DNA from: Agapetus fuscipes
Taxonomy: Eukaryota; Arthropoda; Insecta; Trichoptera; Glossosomatidae
NCBI GenBank assembly: GCA_951799405.1
Contig: OX637345.1
Span: forward strand, 14,074,001-14,138,000
Length of the DNA stretch: 64,000 nt
Reading direction: 5' to 3'
Below the pieces are notes generated by a model that was not told the origin of the DNA, ran no database searches, and saw only the letters and a program-made list of their open reading frames with translations. Position numbers and translations under genes: made by a program. Shown here in pieces: positions 43,465-54,096 of the stretch (its first letter is position 1; each line of letters starts with the position of its first letter).

Positions 43465-43878
43465 GTGAGCGCTGTTTTTGTGTGTATCACACCTCAAGAG
43501 CCCTCTGCGAGCTTGGTCGTCGCTGTAGAAAGCGCCAATTCTCAAGCAAGACCCAGTTGTTGTAAGGTTGGATGTACCTTTCAGTGACCGGTCTTTGGTA
43601 AAGGTTTATGAATTTTTCAACTCAGCGAAGAGCACATTCGAAATATGAATGGTATATTTTTGTGCTCCGCCGGGATCCGAATCCACAATCTTCCATTTAC
43701 GAGTCCGAAGTGTTGCCACTTGGGACTACGGACCGGTCCAAGATGCCAACGACACGCGGTGTACCTGAGCGGTAACCCATCCAAGTATTGTCCGCGCCCA
43801 ATGTTGCTTAACTTCGGTGATCTATGGGAACCGGTGCTTTCAACATGGTTACGTCGTTGACATGGTTATCTGGATATC
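43465..43878 (-). mobile_element. SINE-5S, complete, reverse
   Basis: 5S-like part at 43750-43878 (complement contains GATCACCGAAGTTAAGCAAC and TACTTGGATGGGTTACCGCT). tRNA-like part at 43670-43745 (complement of GGATCCGAATCC and of GGACTACGGACCGG). The body extends to 43480. It matches the element at 12571 along its length. Confidence 0.9.
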
Positions 43879-43887
43879 TATCGCAAA

Positions 43888-44208
43888 AAAACGCAACTAA
43901 GCTACACATTTATTGTAGCTTCTTGCCGTGTTATCCCCCATGGGTTTCGCGAGCGGAACCTATTTATTTTTACAGGTAATGGGGCCGGCCTCGCGCAAAC
44001 CACTTCAGTTGAAGTGGGGCTTTCCCAGCTCCATACGGGGCTGGTGCTCATTTTTTGTGAAGGCTGAGTAAACCTTGCCTGTATTTTATTTTGGGTTTTG
44101 AAATGAACACCGAAACGGGAAATTATTCCTGAGACCCTCGGTGGAAGTCGAACCCGAGCTCTCGGCATGGAATGCAAGCTCTCTACCACTGAGCTGTCGA
44201 CCTCTCGA
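43888..44208 (-). mobile_element. SINE-T, reverse, near full length
   Basis: ACGCAACTAAGCTACACATT to GAGCTGTCGACC, with box B complement AAGTCGAACCCGAGC. It lies 10 bp from the SINE-5S at 43465. Confidence 0.85.
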
Positions 44209-44354
44209 AATTCTAAACCAGATTTATTTTTAACATCTCAAGTCTATGTGAATAGGGCTATCAAGAAAATATTAGAGAGCAGAGGGCTCTTGATGTGTAG
44301 TTCACATTAAAACAGCGATTACCAAATAAATTATCCTAATATTATTATTATTAC

Positions 44355-44560
44355 ACAATGCCAATGTCATCCCTGTTTCAGGGAAGGTTGGTAAAAGTTG
44401 CAGGGCTTATGTTCATTTGAGGTTAGAATTTCAATTTGTAAGTAGGTACACATGCAGTATTTGTAAGCGTAATCTTGAACGTGTCTGTTTATGGGCACGC
44501 ATTTACTATGAATTCTTAATGTTCATATATCTTTGCAACTTAGATTATGTGTACATTATT
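44355..44560 (+). mobile_element. Tail module, 5'-truncated
   Basis: Starts at ACAATGCCAATGTCATCCCT and ends at CTTTGCAACTTAGATTATG. Confidence 0.8.
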
Positions 44561-44589
44561 AGTTAGCCTTTACCCTAGCAACCTGGCCG

Positions 44590-44815
44590 CAGGGGCGTGC
44601 ATCCTATACAGGCACATGCGCCTAATAGGTAGGCAATATACTATACCTATGGTAAGAATCCATGAAGATTAATATTCAGATTTTAAATCAAAATAAAAGT
44701 TTGATTGGAGCCATCATCGTTAGCACTTCAGCCAATTTAAAATGAGTTATTTTAAAGGAATGGGAGAAAATATTTATTCTGAAATGTATTTGCCTATACC
44801 CTATGCACGCGCCTG
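44590..44815 (+). mobile_element. MITE-1 with 8-bp target-site duplication (hAT type)
   Basis: CAGGGGCGTGCATCC at the left and ATGCACGCGCCTG at the right are imperfect TIRs. CCTGGCCG flanks both sides (44582-44589 and 44816-44823). An 8-bp duplication and CAGGGG-type ends are hallmarks of hAT elements. At 226 bp it is non-autonomous. Confidence 0.92.
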
Positions 44816-44882
44816 CCTGGCCGTGAGACGTCACAACTTTGTGTATGTCAATAAATTGTACCCAATTTTGTGTAAGGTACTA

Positions 44883-45275
44883 ATCTATAATCGGCTAATC
44901 TGCAATGTTGATTTATAATGTTGGTTTATTAATTTGCTACATTTTTTGCATGGGAAATTTTTGACTTTTTTGTATAGATTTCTTTTTAAGGTTTTGTTCT
45001 TTTCTATATTTAAATGTAATTTATTATTCGTATTCCTTGACTTATACGTTGGTATGAGGCTGACCACCATACTGTAAAAAATGGTTCACTTTGCCAATGT
45101 CACTCCTGTGTCAGGGAAGGTCGGCAAGAGTTGTGGGGCCTATGTTCATTTGAGGTTTGGATTTTATTTGTAAGTACACATTCAGCATTTGTAAGCGTGA
45201 ACTACACGTGTTGATTTGTGGGCATACATCTGAGAGCTTTAAATGAATATATCCTTGCAACTTAGATTACAGATT
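44883..45275 (+). mobile_element. LINE-B 3' UTR with tail module
   Basis: CGGCTAATCTGCAATGTTG matches the end of the LINE-B ORF at 18990. The UTR is the 19000-19130 type, followed by the module from TTCCTTGACTTATACGTTGG to CAACTTAGATTACAGATTA. Confidence 0.85.
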
Positions 45276-45865
45276 ATATAGATACTATACAAAATTGCAC
45301 AATCAATTCATTGTACCTACCTACAACCGAAATTCTTTGGCAGAAATTTTCGTACCGACACATAAATTTTCCAGACAGATTCAAAAATCCATACTGGACG
45401 TGTACGCAAAAAACCGGATGAAAAAGTCTGCAAAAAAGCAGTGTGGGCGTGGTCTAGGGGTGTGGCTATCACGAGTACAAAAAATTACATACATTTCAAC
45501 TCAATTTTGTTTCAACAAAAATGTATACAAAGTAAAACGCACACTAGAGGCACTGTTATAATTTCCGTGCATTTTTTGGTAGACGCTGTGCTTGGTGGGC
45601 GTTTCCGCAGGTTGTATCGCGGAGGGCGGGGCGTAAATCGGACCCGCCCACTCTCGTAGCGATCGATAAACACCCATGTACTGAAATATTATGTACATCT
45701 GAAACAAGGCGTGGTTGAGTCCTGAATAATTTTACATTATATAACTTCCTATTTTTTTGGAGATGTCAATGAATGTGAAGCGTTGATTTTAATTTTGAAA
45801 ATGAAAAAAAATATTTTTCCCAATTTATTCCTGAAATAAAAACATATCATGGAATTGAAAGGAAT
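45276..45865. other. Unique, GC-richer block
   Basis: 45430-45660 holds GTGTGGGCGTGGTCTAGGGG and GAGGGCGGGGCGTAAATCGG and is unlike its AT-rich surroundings. No coding domain was recognised in any frame. It may be regulatory; no direct evidence. Confidence 0.35.
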
Positions 45866-45867
45866 AT

Positions 45868-46130
45868 CCGGTCGATGGGTCAGTTGGTAGAGTGCTTGCT
45901 TTCGATCCCGAAAGCTTGTGTTTAAAGCCCACCAAGGGTGTAAGAAATGATTTCTCGTTTCGGTGTTTATTGTATTTGTTTCGGTGTGTATTTCAAACCC
46001 AAAATAAAATACCGACGTGGCTTACTCAGCTTTCACAATAAATGAGAACTATCCCCCTCGGTAGCTGGAAAACCCTCACTTCAACAGAAGTGGTTTAACT
46101 AGAAGTTACACTATACGTGTAGGTTAGTTT
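45868..46130 (+). mobile_element. SINE-T, forward, shortened
   Basis: The head is GGTCGATGGGTCAGTTGGTA. The box-B region is altered (GTGTTTAAAGCCC). The 3' part lacks the GGCCGGCCCCC segment and ends GTGTAGGTTAGTTTCG. Confidence 0.8.
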
Positions 46131-46149
46131 CGTTGTTTAAGTTGCGTTG

Positions 46150-46262
46150 CGTTTATCTGATGCCGCATAATGTAAGCGTGAACTTAAATGTGCCTGCTTG
46201 TGGTCATGCATTCAATAGCAATGTCAAATGCAATAAATATCTTTGCAACTTAGGTTATAATA
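46150..46262 (+). mobile_element. Tail module, right part
   Basis: TGATGCCGCATAATGTAAGC to TTTGCAACTTAGGTTATAAT. Confidence 0.65.
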
Positions 46263-46263
46263 G

Positions 46264-46468
46264 TGACTTCTTCTTCTTCTTCGTGTCAGACACTACACTA
46301 CTCTGGCCCAGTGTCGGGCAACATCCACTGCTTCACCATTACTCTCCATTAGGTCGGCCAGGGAGCAGCTTGTTGGGCAGGCCGGGCAGATCCGAAGATG
46401 GTCCATTGACTGTTGGGCTCCGCATTCATAGAGCGTGGTGTCATCTTGATGAAGGATTCCCCAGATAA
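46264..46468 (-). pseudogene. LINE C-terminal remnant with CxxCxxxC block and (GAA)n tail
   Basis: The reverse strand reads LYECGAQQSMDHLRICPA, CPTSCSLADLMESNG and EAVDVARHWARVV, then a stop. It ends in GAAGAAGAAGAAG. A CG(A/T)xxQTMxHxxxCP block is common near the end of several insect LINE ORFs. Confidence 0.65.
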
Positions 46469-46509
46469 TAGTGACAAAATGTCATCACATTTTTTTCACA
46501 ACTTCTTCT

Positions 46510-46985
46510 TCTTCTTGTGACACTTCTAACGAAGATCGGCGATCATCATAGCTATTTTGATTTTTGATGCTGCGGCTCGAAACAGGGACTTGGTGCTTCT
46601 GCCGAACCACTGTCGCAGATTCTTCAGCCATGATGTCCTTCGGCGTCCCTGAGATCTTCTCTCCTCAATCTTACCCTGAATGATAAGATGAAGGAGACGG
46701 TACTTCTCATTTCTCATAATGTGACCGAAGTACATTAGCTTTCTCTGCTTAATGGTAGGCAGGAGCTCCTTTGTAGTGCGCATTCGTTGAAGGACTTCTT
46801 CATTGGTGACTCGATCACGCCAAGAGATCCGAAGCATTTTTCGGTATAGACACATATCGAATGCTTCAATTCGTCTCTCCAGTGCCTCCGTGAGAGTCCA
46901 TCCCTCCATACCATACAGAGCGATTGGGAAAACGTAGCAGGTTTTCACAACTACACGGTTAGAAACGCTTTGTTTTTCCATTTTC
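46510..46985 (-). pseudogene. LINE ORF C-terminal domain, open for about 150 codons
   Basis: The reverse strand reads VFPIALYGMEGWTLTEAL, RRIEAFDMCLYRKMLRISW, DRVTNEEVLQRMR, MYFGHIMRNEKYRLL and GRRRTSWLKNLRQWFG, with the stop at 46526. The ALYGxExWTL...EAFxMxxYRxMLxIxWxDRVxNxEVL order is a common non-LTR C-terminus. The upstream polymerase is cut off where the SINE-T at 46995 begins. Confidence 0.85.
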
Positions 46986-46994
46986 CTAAAGAAT

Positions 46995-47312
46995 ACGGTT
47001 GAAAGCTCAGTTGGTAGAAAGCTAAATAACTTTGCGCTTAGAGTGCGATCCCCACCAAGGGTGTCAAAAATGATTTCCCGTTTCGGTTTATAATTCAAAC
47101 ACGAAATCAAAATACCGGCAAGGCTTACTCAGCCTTCATAAGTAATGAGTACCAGCCTTCTCGAGGGATGAAGCCCCCAAACTTCGAGTTAAAAGTGGTT
47201 GGCGTAGTGTCGACCCTCCCCCCTCCTTACCTGTGGAAATAAATAGTTTAGCCTTCAAGGATAGCACGTAAGATATTTCCCTATGTGCAGCTTAGTTAGT
47301 TTCTAAAAAATA
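46995..47312 (+). mobile_element. SINE-T, forward, diverged
   Basis: Head GGTTGAAAGCTCAGTTGGTA; box B altered (GAGTGCGATCCCC); body TACCGGCAAGGCTTACTCAG. The end is near GTGCAGCTTAGTTAG. Confidence 0.8.
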
Positions 47313-47393
47313 CGATATTCGTTTTAATCACCTTATTTTTTTGGCTTAATTGTTATATAGGTACCTACTACCTGTTAGTGTATCGCTCCCCCA

Positions 47394-47638
47394 GTTCTTG
47401 TTTATCGTATACGCCAATCTTGTGAAATATGACTTTTTCATGCAGTTGTCTTAAGAATCAAATTCTACACAATCTGAGCTAAGAAAAACCATAAAACTCG
47501 ATAATGTGAGAGTTCTTTTAAATATTTTTTAAATAAATTTCTTGTTTTCATAAGACACATTGGTCCAGTACACATGCATACATTGCTCATGTAAAATTTT
47601 CTCAATGGCGTATACGATAAACAAGAACTAAGGCAGCG
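47394..47638. mobile_element. MITE-3 with 4-bp target-site duplication
   Basis: The ends are CGCTCCCCCAGTTCTTGTTT and its partner AAACAAGAACTAAGGCAGCG. GTAT flanks both sides (47390-47393, 47639-47642). No ORF. Confidence 0.9.
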
Positions 47639-47667
47639 GTATGTTAAAAATATTTAAAAAAAAGAAA

Positions 47668-47757
47668 TCATTTCTGACCCCGGTTTGTATTCAAATCCAA
47701 GGCTATTTGCTTGCCGAGCGGACGCTATAACCGTTGAACCAATGACCGGACTAAATT
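47668..47757 (-). mobile_element. SINE-T-like head, reverse
   Basis: AAATCATTTCTGACCCCGG then complement of ATTCAAATCC and ATGACCGGACT. It carries a different anticodon-arm region from the main family. Confidence 0.55.
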
Positions 47758-48051
47758 TCTAACAAAAACGATGCTACTGCATAAATTATAAAATATCTAT
47801 TTTTATAGACCTTACTTTTGTTTACAGTCGTAGTTTTGTTTCACTCGCTCTTCAATCGATTCGATATGGCAGGTGTATTGACAGAAAGAGAGGTGGAATG
47901 TGATTTAAGCGAGACGCGGATGGTTTTACATTAATAAAAGATAAGTACACGAATAAGTATGTATGTATATAAAACAGCTTCTTGAATTACTCCGTGGTTA
48001 CTTTATTGTGAGCAGGGTTGACCAAAGGTGTTTGAAAATATTGTAAAAAAA

Positions 48052-48250
48052 ATATTTGATGGACTCATTCACACTGTAGTTTATGAGATGACAATCGGTC
48101 AACGTCCAGCTGAAAGACCACATAAAAGTCTGTGAAATAGAGGACATAGTAAGATGAGAGACCATGTCTCCAGAATGAGCCATGATAGACTCACTCACAC
48201 CGTAGCTTATGAATGACAATTGGTCAACGTCCAGCTGAAACACATCATTA
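48052..48250 (+). repeat. S126 satellite, about 1.5 units
   Basis: TTCACACTGTAGTTTATGAG through CAACGTCCAGCTGAAAGACC into a second unit. A further short piece lies at 48470-48512 (GTTTGAACCATGATAGACTC). Confidence 0.88.
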
Positions 48251-48684
48251 AATTCTGTAAATTAAAATATGTTAGATAAGAGACCATAAGCGCCATTCTG
48301 CCAAATTTCTTACGACCGTAAGGCGACGAGATAGCGATTCGTAACCAAAAATAAGGTGTACCTACTGTGATTTTTTTTATCTATCGAGTAATTTCGCTAG
48401 CGCTAGAAAGCTCTGACTTGGATTGATATCCAAAGTGTAAAAAAAATATCAGAATAGCGCTTCATGTCTCCAGTTTGAACCATGATAGACTCACCTTTAG
48501 CTTATGAGAAATTCTCATTTCGTTGCAAAAAAAATGCACACATATTTCTGTTTTTATATTGTTGTAAATGGATTCTGAACATTAAAAATATCCCTCGTCT
48601 ATGTGACGTCACCTAACGCAAATAAAAACGATTCCTAAAGTTTGGCGTATATATTGTAGGTATCTATTAAAAATAAGACTCTAT

Positions 48685-48927
48685 CGGGGCTATTCTTAGA
48701 CATTTTAGTTGTCGGTAAAGCCCACGCTTTGACAAAATAATGATGCCTGAGCTGGAGGTTTCATCAGCACGGTCATTCTTACCCACCGAATTTTATAATA
48801 TTCGTATGAAGACAAATCAGCTGTTCACTTGAAGCCATCTTGGATTGACATGTCTTCATACAAATGCATCATTAGTTTGTCAAAGCTTGGGCTCAACCGA
48901 CGACTAAAATGTCTAAGAATAGCCCCG
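48685..48927. mobile_element. MITE-2, complete
   Basis: The TIR begins CGGGGCTATTCTTAGACATT on both ends. TAT flanks both sides, suggesting a short TA-type target duplication. The interior lies in the opposite orientation to that of the copy at 24187. Confidence 0.88.
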
Positions 48928-49204
48928 TATGTCCTCTCGTTAGTCTAATCAAATGACATCCTATTTTTTCCAATCATTTCAATGCGCTAAGTCCATTTTA
49001 ACAGTCAATTCACTTGCGGAGCTGATTGTCTTCCACAATTGTTTATTTTTATCGCGCGTGTGCCAGCCCTGTTTCAATAATGGATATCTAATGAGATCCG
49101 CTGGTAGGCCGCGGCGGATGCTGGTAGCCTGGTAGCTGATTATACTGCTACCTCTTACATCCAATGCTTAATGGAGTATGGAACGGTTACGTGGCTCTGA
49201 AATC

Positions 49205-49852
49205 TCCTGCCGTCTCATGTACTCCGGATACTTCCTTTATGGAAAAAACGCTAACAGGAAAATATATCGTTATTAAATTGATTAGGATGTATATACCTTT
49301 TCATGGGCAAAAGATCTTAGTAAAAATCTGAAGAGTTAGGTACTTTTCGTGTACGTATAGTAATGTGAAACTGAAATCTCCTGCCGTCTCATGTACTCCT
49401 GATACTTCCTCTATGAAAAATCTCTAACAGGAAAATATGTTATCGAATTTATAAGGAGGTATACATATTTTCATGGGCTTTCATGACGAAAGATCTTAGT
49501 GGAAATCCATAGGGTTAGGTACTTTTCGTGTGCGTATAGTAATGTGAAACTGAAATATCCTGCAGTCTTATGTACTCCTGATACTTCCTCTATGAAAAAT
49601 CTCTAACAGGAAAATATGTTATCGAATTTATAAGGAGGTATACATATTTTCATGGGCTTTCATGACGAAAGATCTTAGTGGAAATCCATAGGGTTAGGTA
49701 CTTTTCATGTATATATAATATGTGTGATAATACATGTGATAATACATGTGATAATACAATATATGTGATAATACAATCTTCTGCCATCTCGTGTACTCCT
49801 GATACTTCCTCTATGAAAAAAACTCTAACAGGAAAATATTATAATGTATCTA
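49205..49852 (+). repeat. Minisatellite, four units of about 175-220 bp
   Basis: CTGCCGTCTCATGTACTCC-like starts occur at 49207, 49381, 49560 and 49781. Each unit contains TCTCTAACAGGAAAATAT, and most contain GGTTAGGTACTTTTC. The last unit spacing is enlarged by a TGTGATAATACA sub-repeat. Confidence 0.9.
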
Positions 49853-49854
49853 AT

Positions 49855-50245
49855 CTAATCTAATCTAATCTAAGTTGCAAAGATATGTTACATTGGAGAT
49901 TCACATTACATGCATTCTCACAACCAGACATGTACAAGTTTGCGCTTGCACATGCACATGCGGCATGTGAACTTACAACATAAAAATCAAACCTCAAGTG
50001 GACATACACCCTGCAACTCTTGCCGTCCTCCCCTGAAACAGGGGTGACATTGTCAAAGTAAACCATTTTTACAGCATGGGTGGTCAGCCGTATACCAACT
50101 TATAAGTCAAAGACAAATTACATTTTTTTGAAATAAAAAATTAAACATGTATGGACATCAAAACTAAAACAGAAAACAAATTCCAATTTAATAAACCCTT
50201 GCCTGGAATATATAACAGATCAACCGCCATTTCTATCTGTCCTTA
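49855..50245 (-). mobile_element. LINE-B 3' end with tail module, reverse
   Basis: (TAATC)n tail, module to CTTATAAGTCAAAGAC, then UTR and complement of the LINE-B ORF end (ACAGATCAACCGCCATTTC). Confidence 0.85.
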
Positions 50246-50477
50246 CATACTTCTTTCATTTTAATTAATTTATTAATTAATTAATTAAGTAATATTAGAT
50301 AAGTTCAATTCAGAAAGAAGATTTCACTGATTTATTGACTCGATTTCAAGTAATAGACTCGGCAGAAAATTCGACTTATTTTTTTGTTCTCTACCATGAA
50401 ACGTTATATGTTTGAGGTGACTTAAAAAGATTTTAACTTAAAGAAAACAAAAATTATGTAAAATAAAAACCAAATGC

Positions 50478-50670
50478 AATGAAGTCCTAATTTGGACCTG
50501 TCTTATTCTTTTGTTTGAATTCATTCATAAATTTGAAATTTTTGTTCTCTAGGATAGACAATGTTTTTTTTTTAATTCACCAAAAATCAGATGAATACGA
50601 AATTTAAAAATTATGAATGAATTCAAACGGAAGAATTACACAGGCCCAAATTAGGCTTTTTTTACACATT
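50478..50670. repeat. Foldback element, arms about 65 bp
   Basis: AAGTCCTAATTTGGACCTGT and TTTGAATTCATTCATAA in the left arm pair with TTATGAATGAATTCAAA and ACAGGCCCAAATTAGGC-type sequence in the right. Confidence 0.7.
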
Positions 50671-51065
50671 TCAATATAATTATTTTTACATTAATATTTT
50701 TTTTTATTTTGTTACGTAATATTTTTAAAGTATGTAGATTACACATAAAAGTACCTGTATTAAAATTGAAAAAGTACATGTTACAAGTTCATTCATGTAT
50801 TTTTTTCTCCTGAGCACTTCGGCGGAAATGACTCGGCGGTTTGACGATCCACTTTTTAAAGATGACTGACACATTTTTGTAATGTTCAACTCGCAACGAA
50901 GAGTGTGCTGCAATTATTGCCACTTTTTGGCGAAACCATTCATATGGAATAGCTCGCAATTTTAATTTGCCGTTTTTTTTTTTTATATATAACACTCATT
51001 TCTATGAATGGATTTTAAGCAGTAGAAATAAGAAATGAGTATTGGATTTCTGGTTTTTATGTTAT

Positions 51066-51562
51066 CCTTGGCTTATAGGTTGGTATGAGGCTGTCCCCCA
51101 ATGCTGTAAAAACTTGATTCACTTTTGGCAATGCCACCACGGTTTCAAGGGATATCACCATGATTTACAATGTTTATGTTCATGTGAGGTTAGGTTTATT
51201 TTGTATGCACACATCGCACGCTTAATCATAAAGAGCAATAACTCAAAAAATAAGAATGTTGGGAAATCACGTTTGAAGTTCAGACAACCAGTACAACTTG
51301 TATGGGATGAAAAAGGCGACCGATGTTTTATCTCGGTCATATTCGTCCAAATTGAACGGCTGTCGCATTCTACCTATTCTTCTCGCATTGTTCTTGCGTT
51401 TTATTATAAAATCTCGATTTTCCCAATTTTTGAGTTATTGCTCTTTATTATTAAACGTGCGACATGCAGCATGTGTAAGCGCGAACTTACCAGCTTGTGA
51501 CCACGCTATAACTCAAATAAACCTTGAATGCCAATATATCTTTGCAACTTAAATTATGTATT
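51066..51562 (+). mobile_element. Tail module split by MITE-5
   Basis: Left part from CCTTGGCTTATAGGTTGG to TTTGTATGCACACAT; right part from GCAGCATGTGTAAGCGCGAA to CTTTGCAACTTAAATTATG. Removing MITE-5 and one ACAT restores a continuous module. Confidence 0.85.
51215..51461. mobile_element. MITE-5 with 4-bp target-site duplication
   Basis: TIRs CGCACGCTTAATCATAAAGA and CGCACGTTTAATAATAAAGA (complement of the right end) extend through GCAATAACTCAAAAA. ACAT is duplicated at 51211-51214 and 51462-51465. 247 bp with no transposase. Confidence 0.9.
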
Positions 51563-51564
51563 AT

Positions 51565-52139
51565 AGATAAGTGGAGAAGAAAATGAATGAACTACCCTTT
51601 TGTACAAATTAAAATATTATTTTTCTTATTGTTTCAGATTTCATCCTAAAACATACAACTTTTAAATTAAGTGGGTGCAGATGAAATACTTACAAGTTTC
51701 CTTCGTACACCGTGTGCAATAAATTAAATTTAAAAAAATTGGTCGCTTAAAAAATACCAATTAAAAAAAACACATTTAAGTTTATTCATTGTGATAAAAA
51801 ATAAAATGTTGATTTTTACAGTTTAACTGATGTTTTTAATTGAATTTACTTAAAGTAATACATTTAATTTTATTTTATCCCCAATTCGTTCCTGTGAAAA
51901 GTGAATAACATTTTTCAAATATTTTGTAAATTAAAGCATTAATATTACAAAACAATACAGGATTTAATTCAGTGTTTTTTTGGTTTTAAAATAAGTGTTT
52001 GTGTATTTTTAAATTAATTTAAAAAAATATTTAAAACTAATCCTTAATAATAAATTATAAAATGATAAAATGAGTGTAAAAATGTGTGTGTAAGAGAAAG
52101 TTTTGTGCGTCACAGGCGATTTAAAGGAAATAAGTAGTC
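51565..52139 (+). promoter_or_regulatory. Region upstream of the host coding exon (5' UTR / promoter candidate)
   Basis: Very AT-rich and free of the repeat families seen elsewhere. ATTCAGTGTTTTTT near 51967 resembles an arthropod initiator, and CGTCACAG|GCG at 52108-52117 resembles a splice acceptor. Either transcription starts here or an upstream non-coding exon is spliced to the ATG exon; the sequence does not decide. Confidence 0.35.
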
Positions 52140-52289
52140 ATGTACACTGCGTGGTATAGCGCGAGGGGGGACGCCAGCGTCCACCCCCAAGTCGGTCAGC
52201 TGTATCACCATGCCCCCCCCATGATTAAGACGGAGTTAGGGGTGCCCAGCGACTGTATGATGGCCGTAGACTACGCGCCCCCCATGAAG
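52140..52289 (+). CDS. First coding exon of an unrecognised host gene (50 codons)
   Basis: An ATG at 52140 follows an in-frame TAA at 52131, so this is the likely start. The frame stays open for 50 codons, to AAG|GTAAGA at 52289/52290, a consensus splice donor; past it the frame meets a stop within six codons. The stretch is strongly GC-richer than its surroundings. The peptide starts MYTAWYSARGDASVHPQ and later has YHHAPPMIKTELGVPSDC; it ends in DYAPPMK. IKTE (residues 29-32) fits the sumoylation consensus that is frequent in transcription factors. A regulatory protein is a guess; I do not recognise the gene and no further exon is visible in the window. Confidence 0.75.
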
Positions 52290-52295
52290 GTAAGA
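52290..52295 (+). promoter_or_regulatory. 5' splice site
   Basis: AAG|GTAAGA matches the metazoan donor consensus exactly. The LINE remnant 70 bp downstream is consistent with intron sequence. Confidence 0.75.
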
Positions 52296-52340
52296 AAACA
52301 ACCTTAATTTTGTATTAAAAAAATATCAGATGCGTTTATT

Positions 52341-52600
52341 TTAAGCACATGGACAATCTTTTATTGTTACTGTGCCTTGCTGCCGTTTCTCTAGGGGTGA
52401 CCAGTACCTCCGAAGATGCGTCTCCACTTTTTTTATGTCCTTGCAAATCTCTTTCATCTCTTCAACATTCATCACTTTCCTCATACATACTCTTCTCTTA
52501 TTCTCACTCTGCAGGTTCCATTCTTTCGCAATCTCACCTATCTGGTCTATCCATTGCCACATGAAAGGTGCCGTTATTTTGACTTCACGGGAAGACCTTC
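52341..52600 (-). pseudogene. LINE-A/B-like C-terminal remnant in the intron
   Basis: The reverse strand reads WIDQIGEIAKEWNLQSENKR, RVCMRKVMNVEEMKEI and CKDIKK, diverging towards the stop at 52341. It is intermediate between LINE-A and LINE-B. Confidence 0.85.
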
Positions 52601-52615
52601 CGCCAGTGATATAAA

Positions 52616-52863
52616 ATCTATAATCTAAGTTGCAAAGAATGCTAGTATTCAAAACTCATATCAAATGCATACACATAAACAGACACGTGAAAGTTCGCGC
52701 TTTCAAAAGCTAAATATACACTTACATATTATTAAAATCCAAACCTCAAGTGAACATACAACCTGCAACTTTTGCCGACCTTCCATGAAACCTGACATTG
52801 GCAAAGTGAACCATTTTTTACAGTATGGGTTGTCAGCCTCGTACCAACCTATAAGTCAAGAAA
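52616..52863 (-). mobile_element. Tail module, reverse
   Basis: AATCTATAATCTAAGTTGC to CTATAAGTCAAGAAAC, with a small deletion in the CACCCCTG region. Confidence 0.82.
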
Positions 52864-52968
52864 CTTATAAGACTTGGCAAAATATATAGCTTTGCATGAG
52901 CGTCCATGTGCTGAGGGTCCTTCTGGCACATACATACAGGACGGGTATGATGAGGGTTTGAGGGTTAG

Positions 52969-53280
52969 TCCGGTCGATAGCTCAGTTGGTAGAGTGCTTG
53001 CACTCCATGCCGTGAGCTCGGGTTCGAATACCACCGAGGGTGTCAGAAATGATTTCCCGTTTCGGTATTTATTTCAAATCCCAAAATAAAATACCGGCAA
53101 GATGTCTCTGTCTTCACAATAAATGAGTTCCACCCAGGTAAATTCCCGCTTCAACTGAAATAGTTGGCGTTAGGCCACCCTCACCTGTAAAAATAAATAT
53201 ATTCAACTCGTCACATGCAAAAACACTTCGGGGATAACGCGGCAAGGAGTTGCACTATATTTGTAGCTTAGTTGCGTTTC
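52969..53280 (+). mobile_element. SINE-T, forward
   Basis: The head is GGTCGATAGCTCAGTTGGTA and CGGGTTCGAATACC. The body has a short deletion after TACCGGCAAGATG. The 3' end, TTGTAGCTTAGTTGCG, is intact. Confidence 0.87.
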
Positions 53281-53800
53281 ATATGAAAATTAAGCTTTAA
53301 CTATCCAAATGAAAATTCATTTATTTGAGCCGATTGAATGGGCGCCTTAACCGAAATTAGTAAGGCTAAGTGCACCATTAAAAAAAAAAAAAAAACAGAG
53401 GCTTATACGGCGCATGCTCAGTGGAAATTGAAATCCTGCGCAGTGGCGGATAATTGTGGATGCGCAGAAGCAAAGGACCGCCATTACGCCACCATTAATG
53501 GCTGTTATTACCTACAGGCGTTTTACATCGGATCATTACCTTGCAGGTGAAATGCTTTTAGAGCACTAAAGACGCACCCGCACTTCGAGATTCATATATC
53601 GGAGCGCTCGGTGGTCGATTGAGTTGTACGCAAATGAGATAAATCACAAACTCTTGGAAAAGTGACAATGGTGACGTCACCCAGCTGGGTTGCTAGGAAA
53701 AAGTAAACAAATATTTGGTTTTCGGTGGCCAAGGACGGAAGTTCCATACAAGAGTGATTTTTGCTCGCCTAGAATGTATGAATAGAATGTATCACAATGT
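53281..53800. other. Unassigned, moderately GC-rich
   Basis: No repeat family found. Words such as TTGCTAGGAAAAAGTAAACAA and the later CTTTAGCAACCACTTAC (54055) recur loosely near 44570 and 56390, hinting at a decayed family with a TAGCAACC core. Confidence 0.35.
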
Positions 53801-53802
53801 AG

Positions 53803-53946
53803 GGTGTATGTCCATTTGAGATTTGGTTTTTGTGTTGTAGGTTCACATGCGGCATGTGGAAGCGCGAACTTGTACGTGTCTGGTTGTGAAAATGCATGTA
53901 ATGTGAATCTCTTATGTAAGATATCTTTGCAACTTAGATTAGATTA
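53803..53946 (+). mobile_element. Tail module, right half
   Basis: GTATGTCCATTTGAGATTTG to TTTGCAACTTAGATTAGAT. Confidence 0.8.
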
Positions 53947-54096
53947 GAAAATAAGATCCAAATTGAAAAATGTTCCGTCGTCAAAGAAATTAAATTTGGA
54001 TTTAGAACTTTATTCTTGGTGGACAAACGCCATACTTTTATAGGATTACGGTCTTTAGCAACCACTTACAAAAAAAAACATTTGCATTTTCCTTAG

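Noticed and set aside
52969..53045. tRNA genes (good box A and box B, also at 39332, 42622, 57730, 59683)
   Set aside because: Each tRNA-like part continues into the same ~250-bp SINE body, so these are SINE heads.
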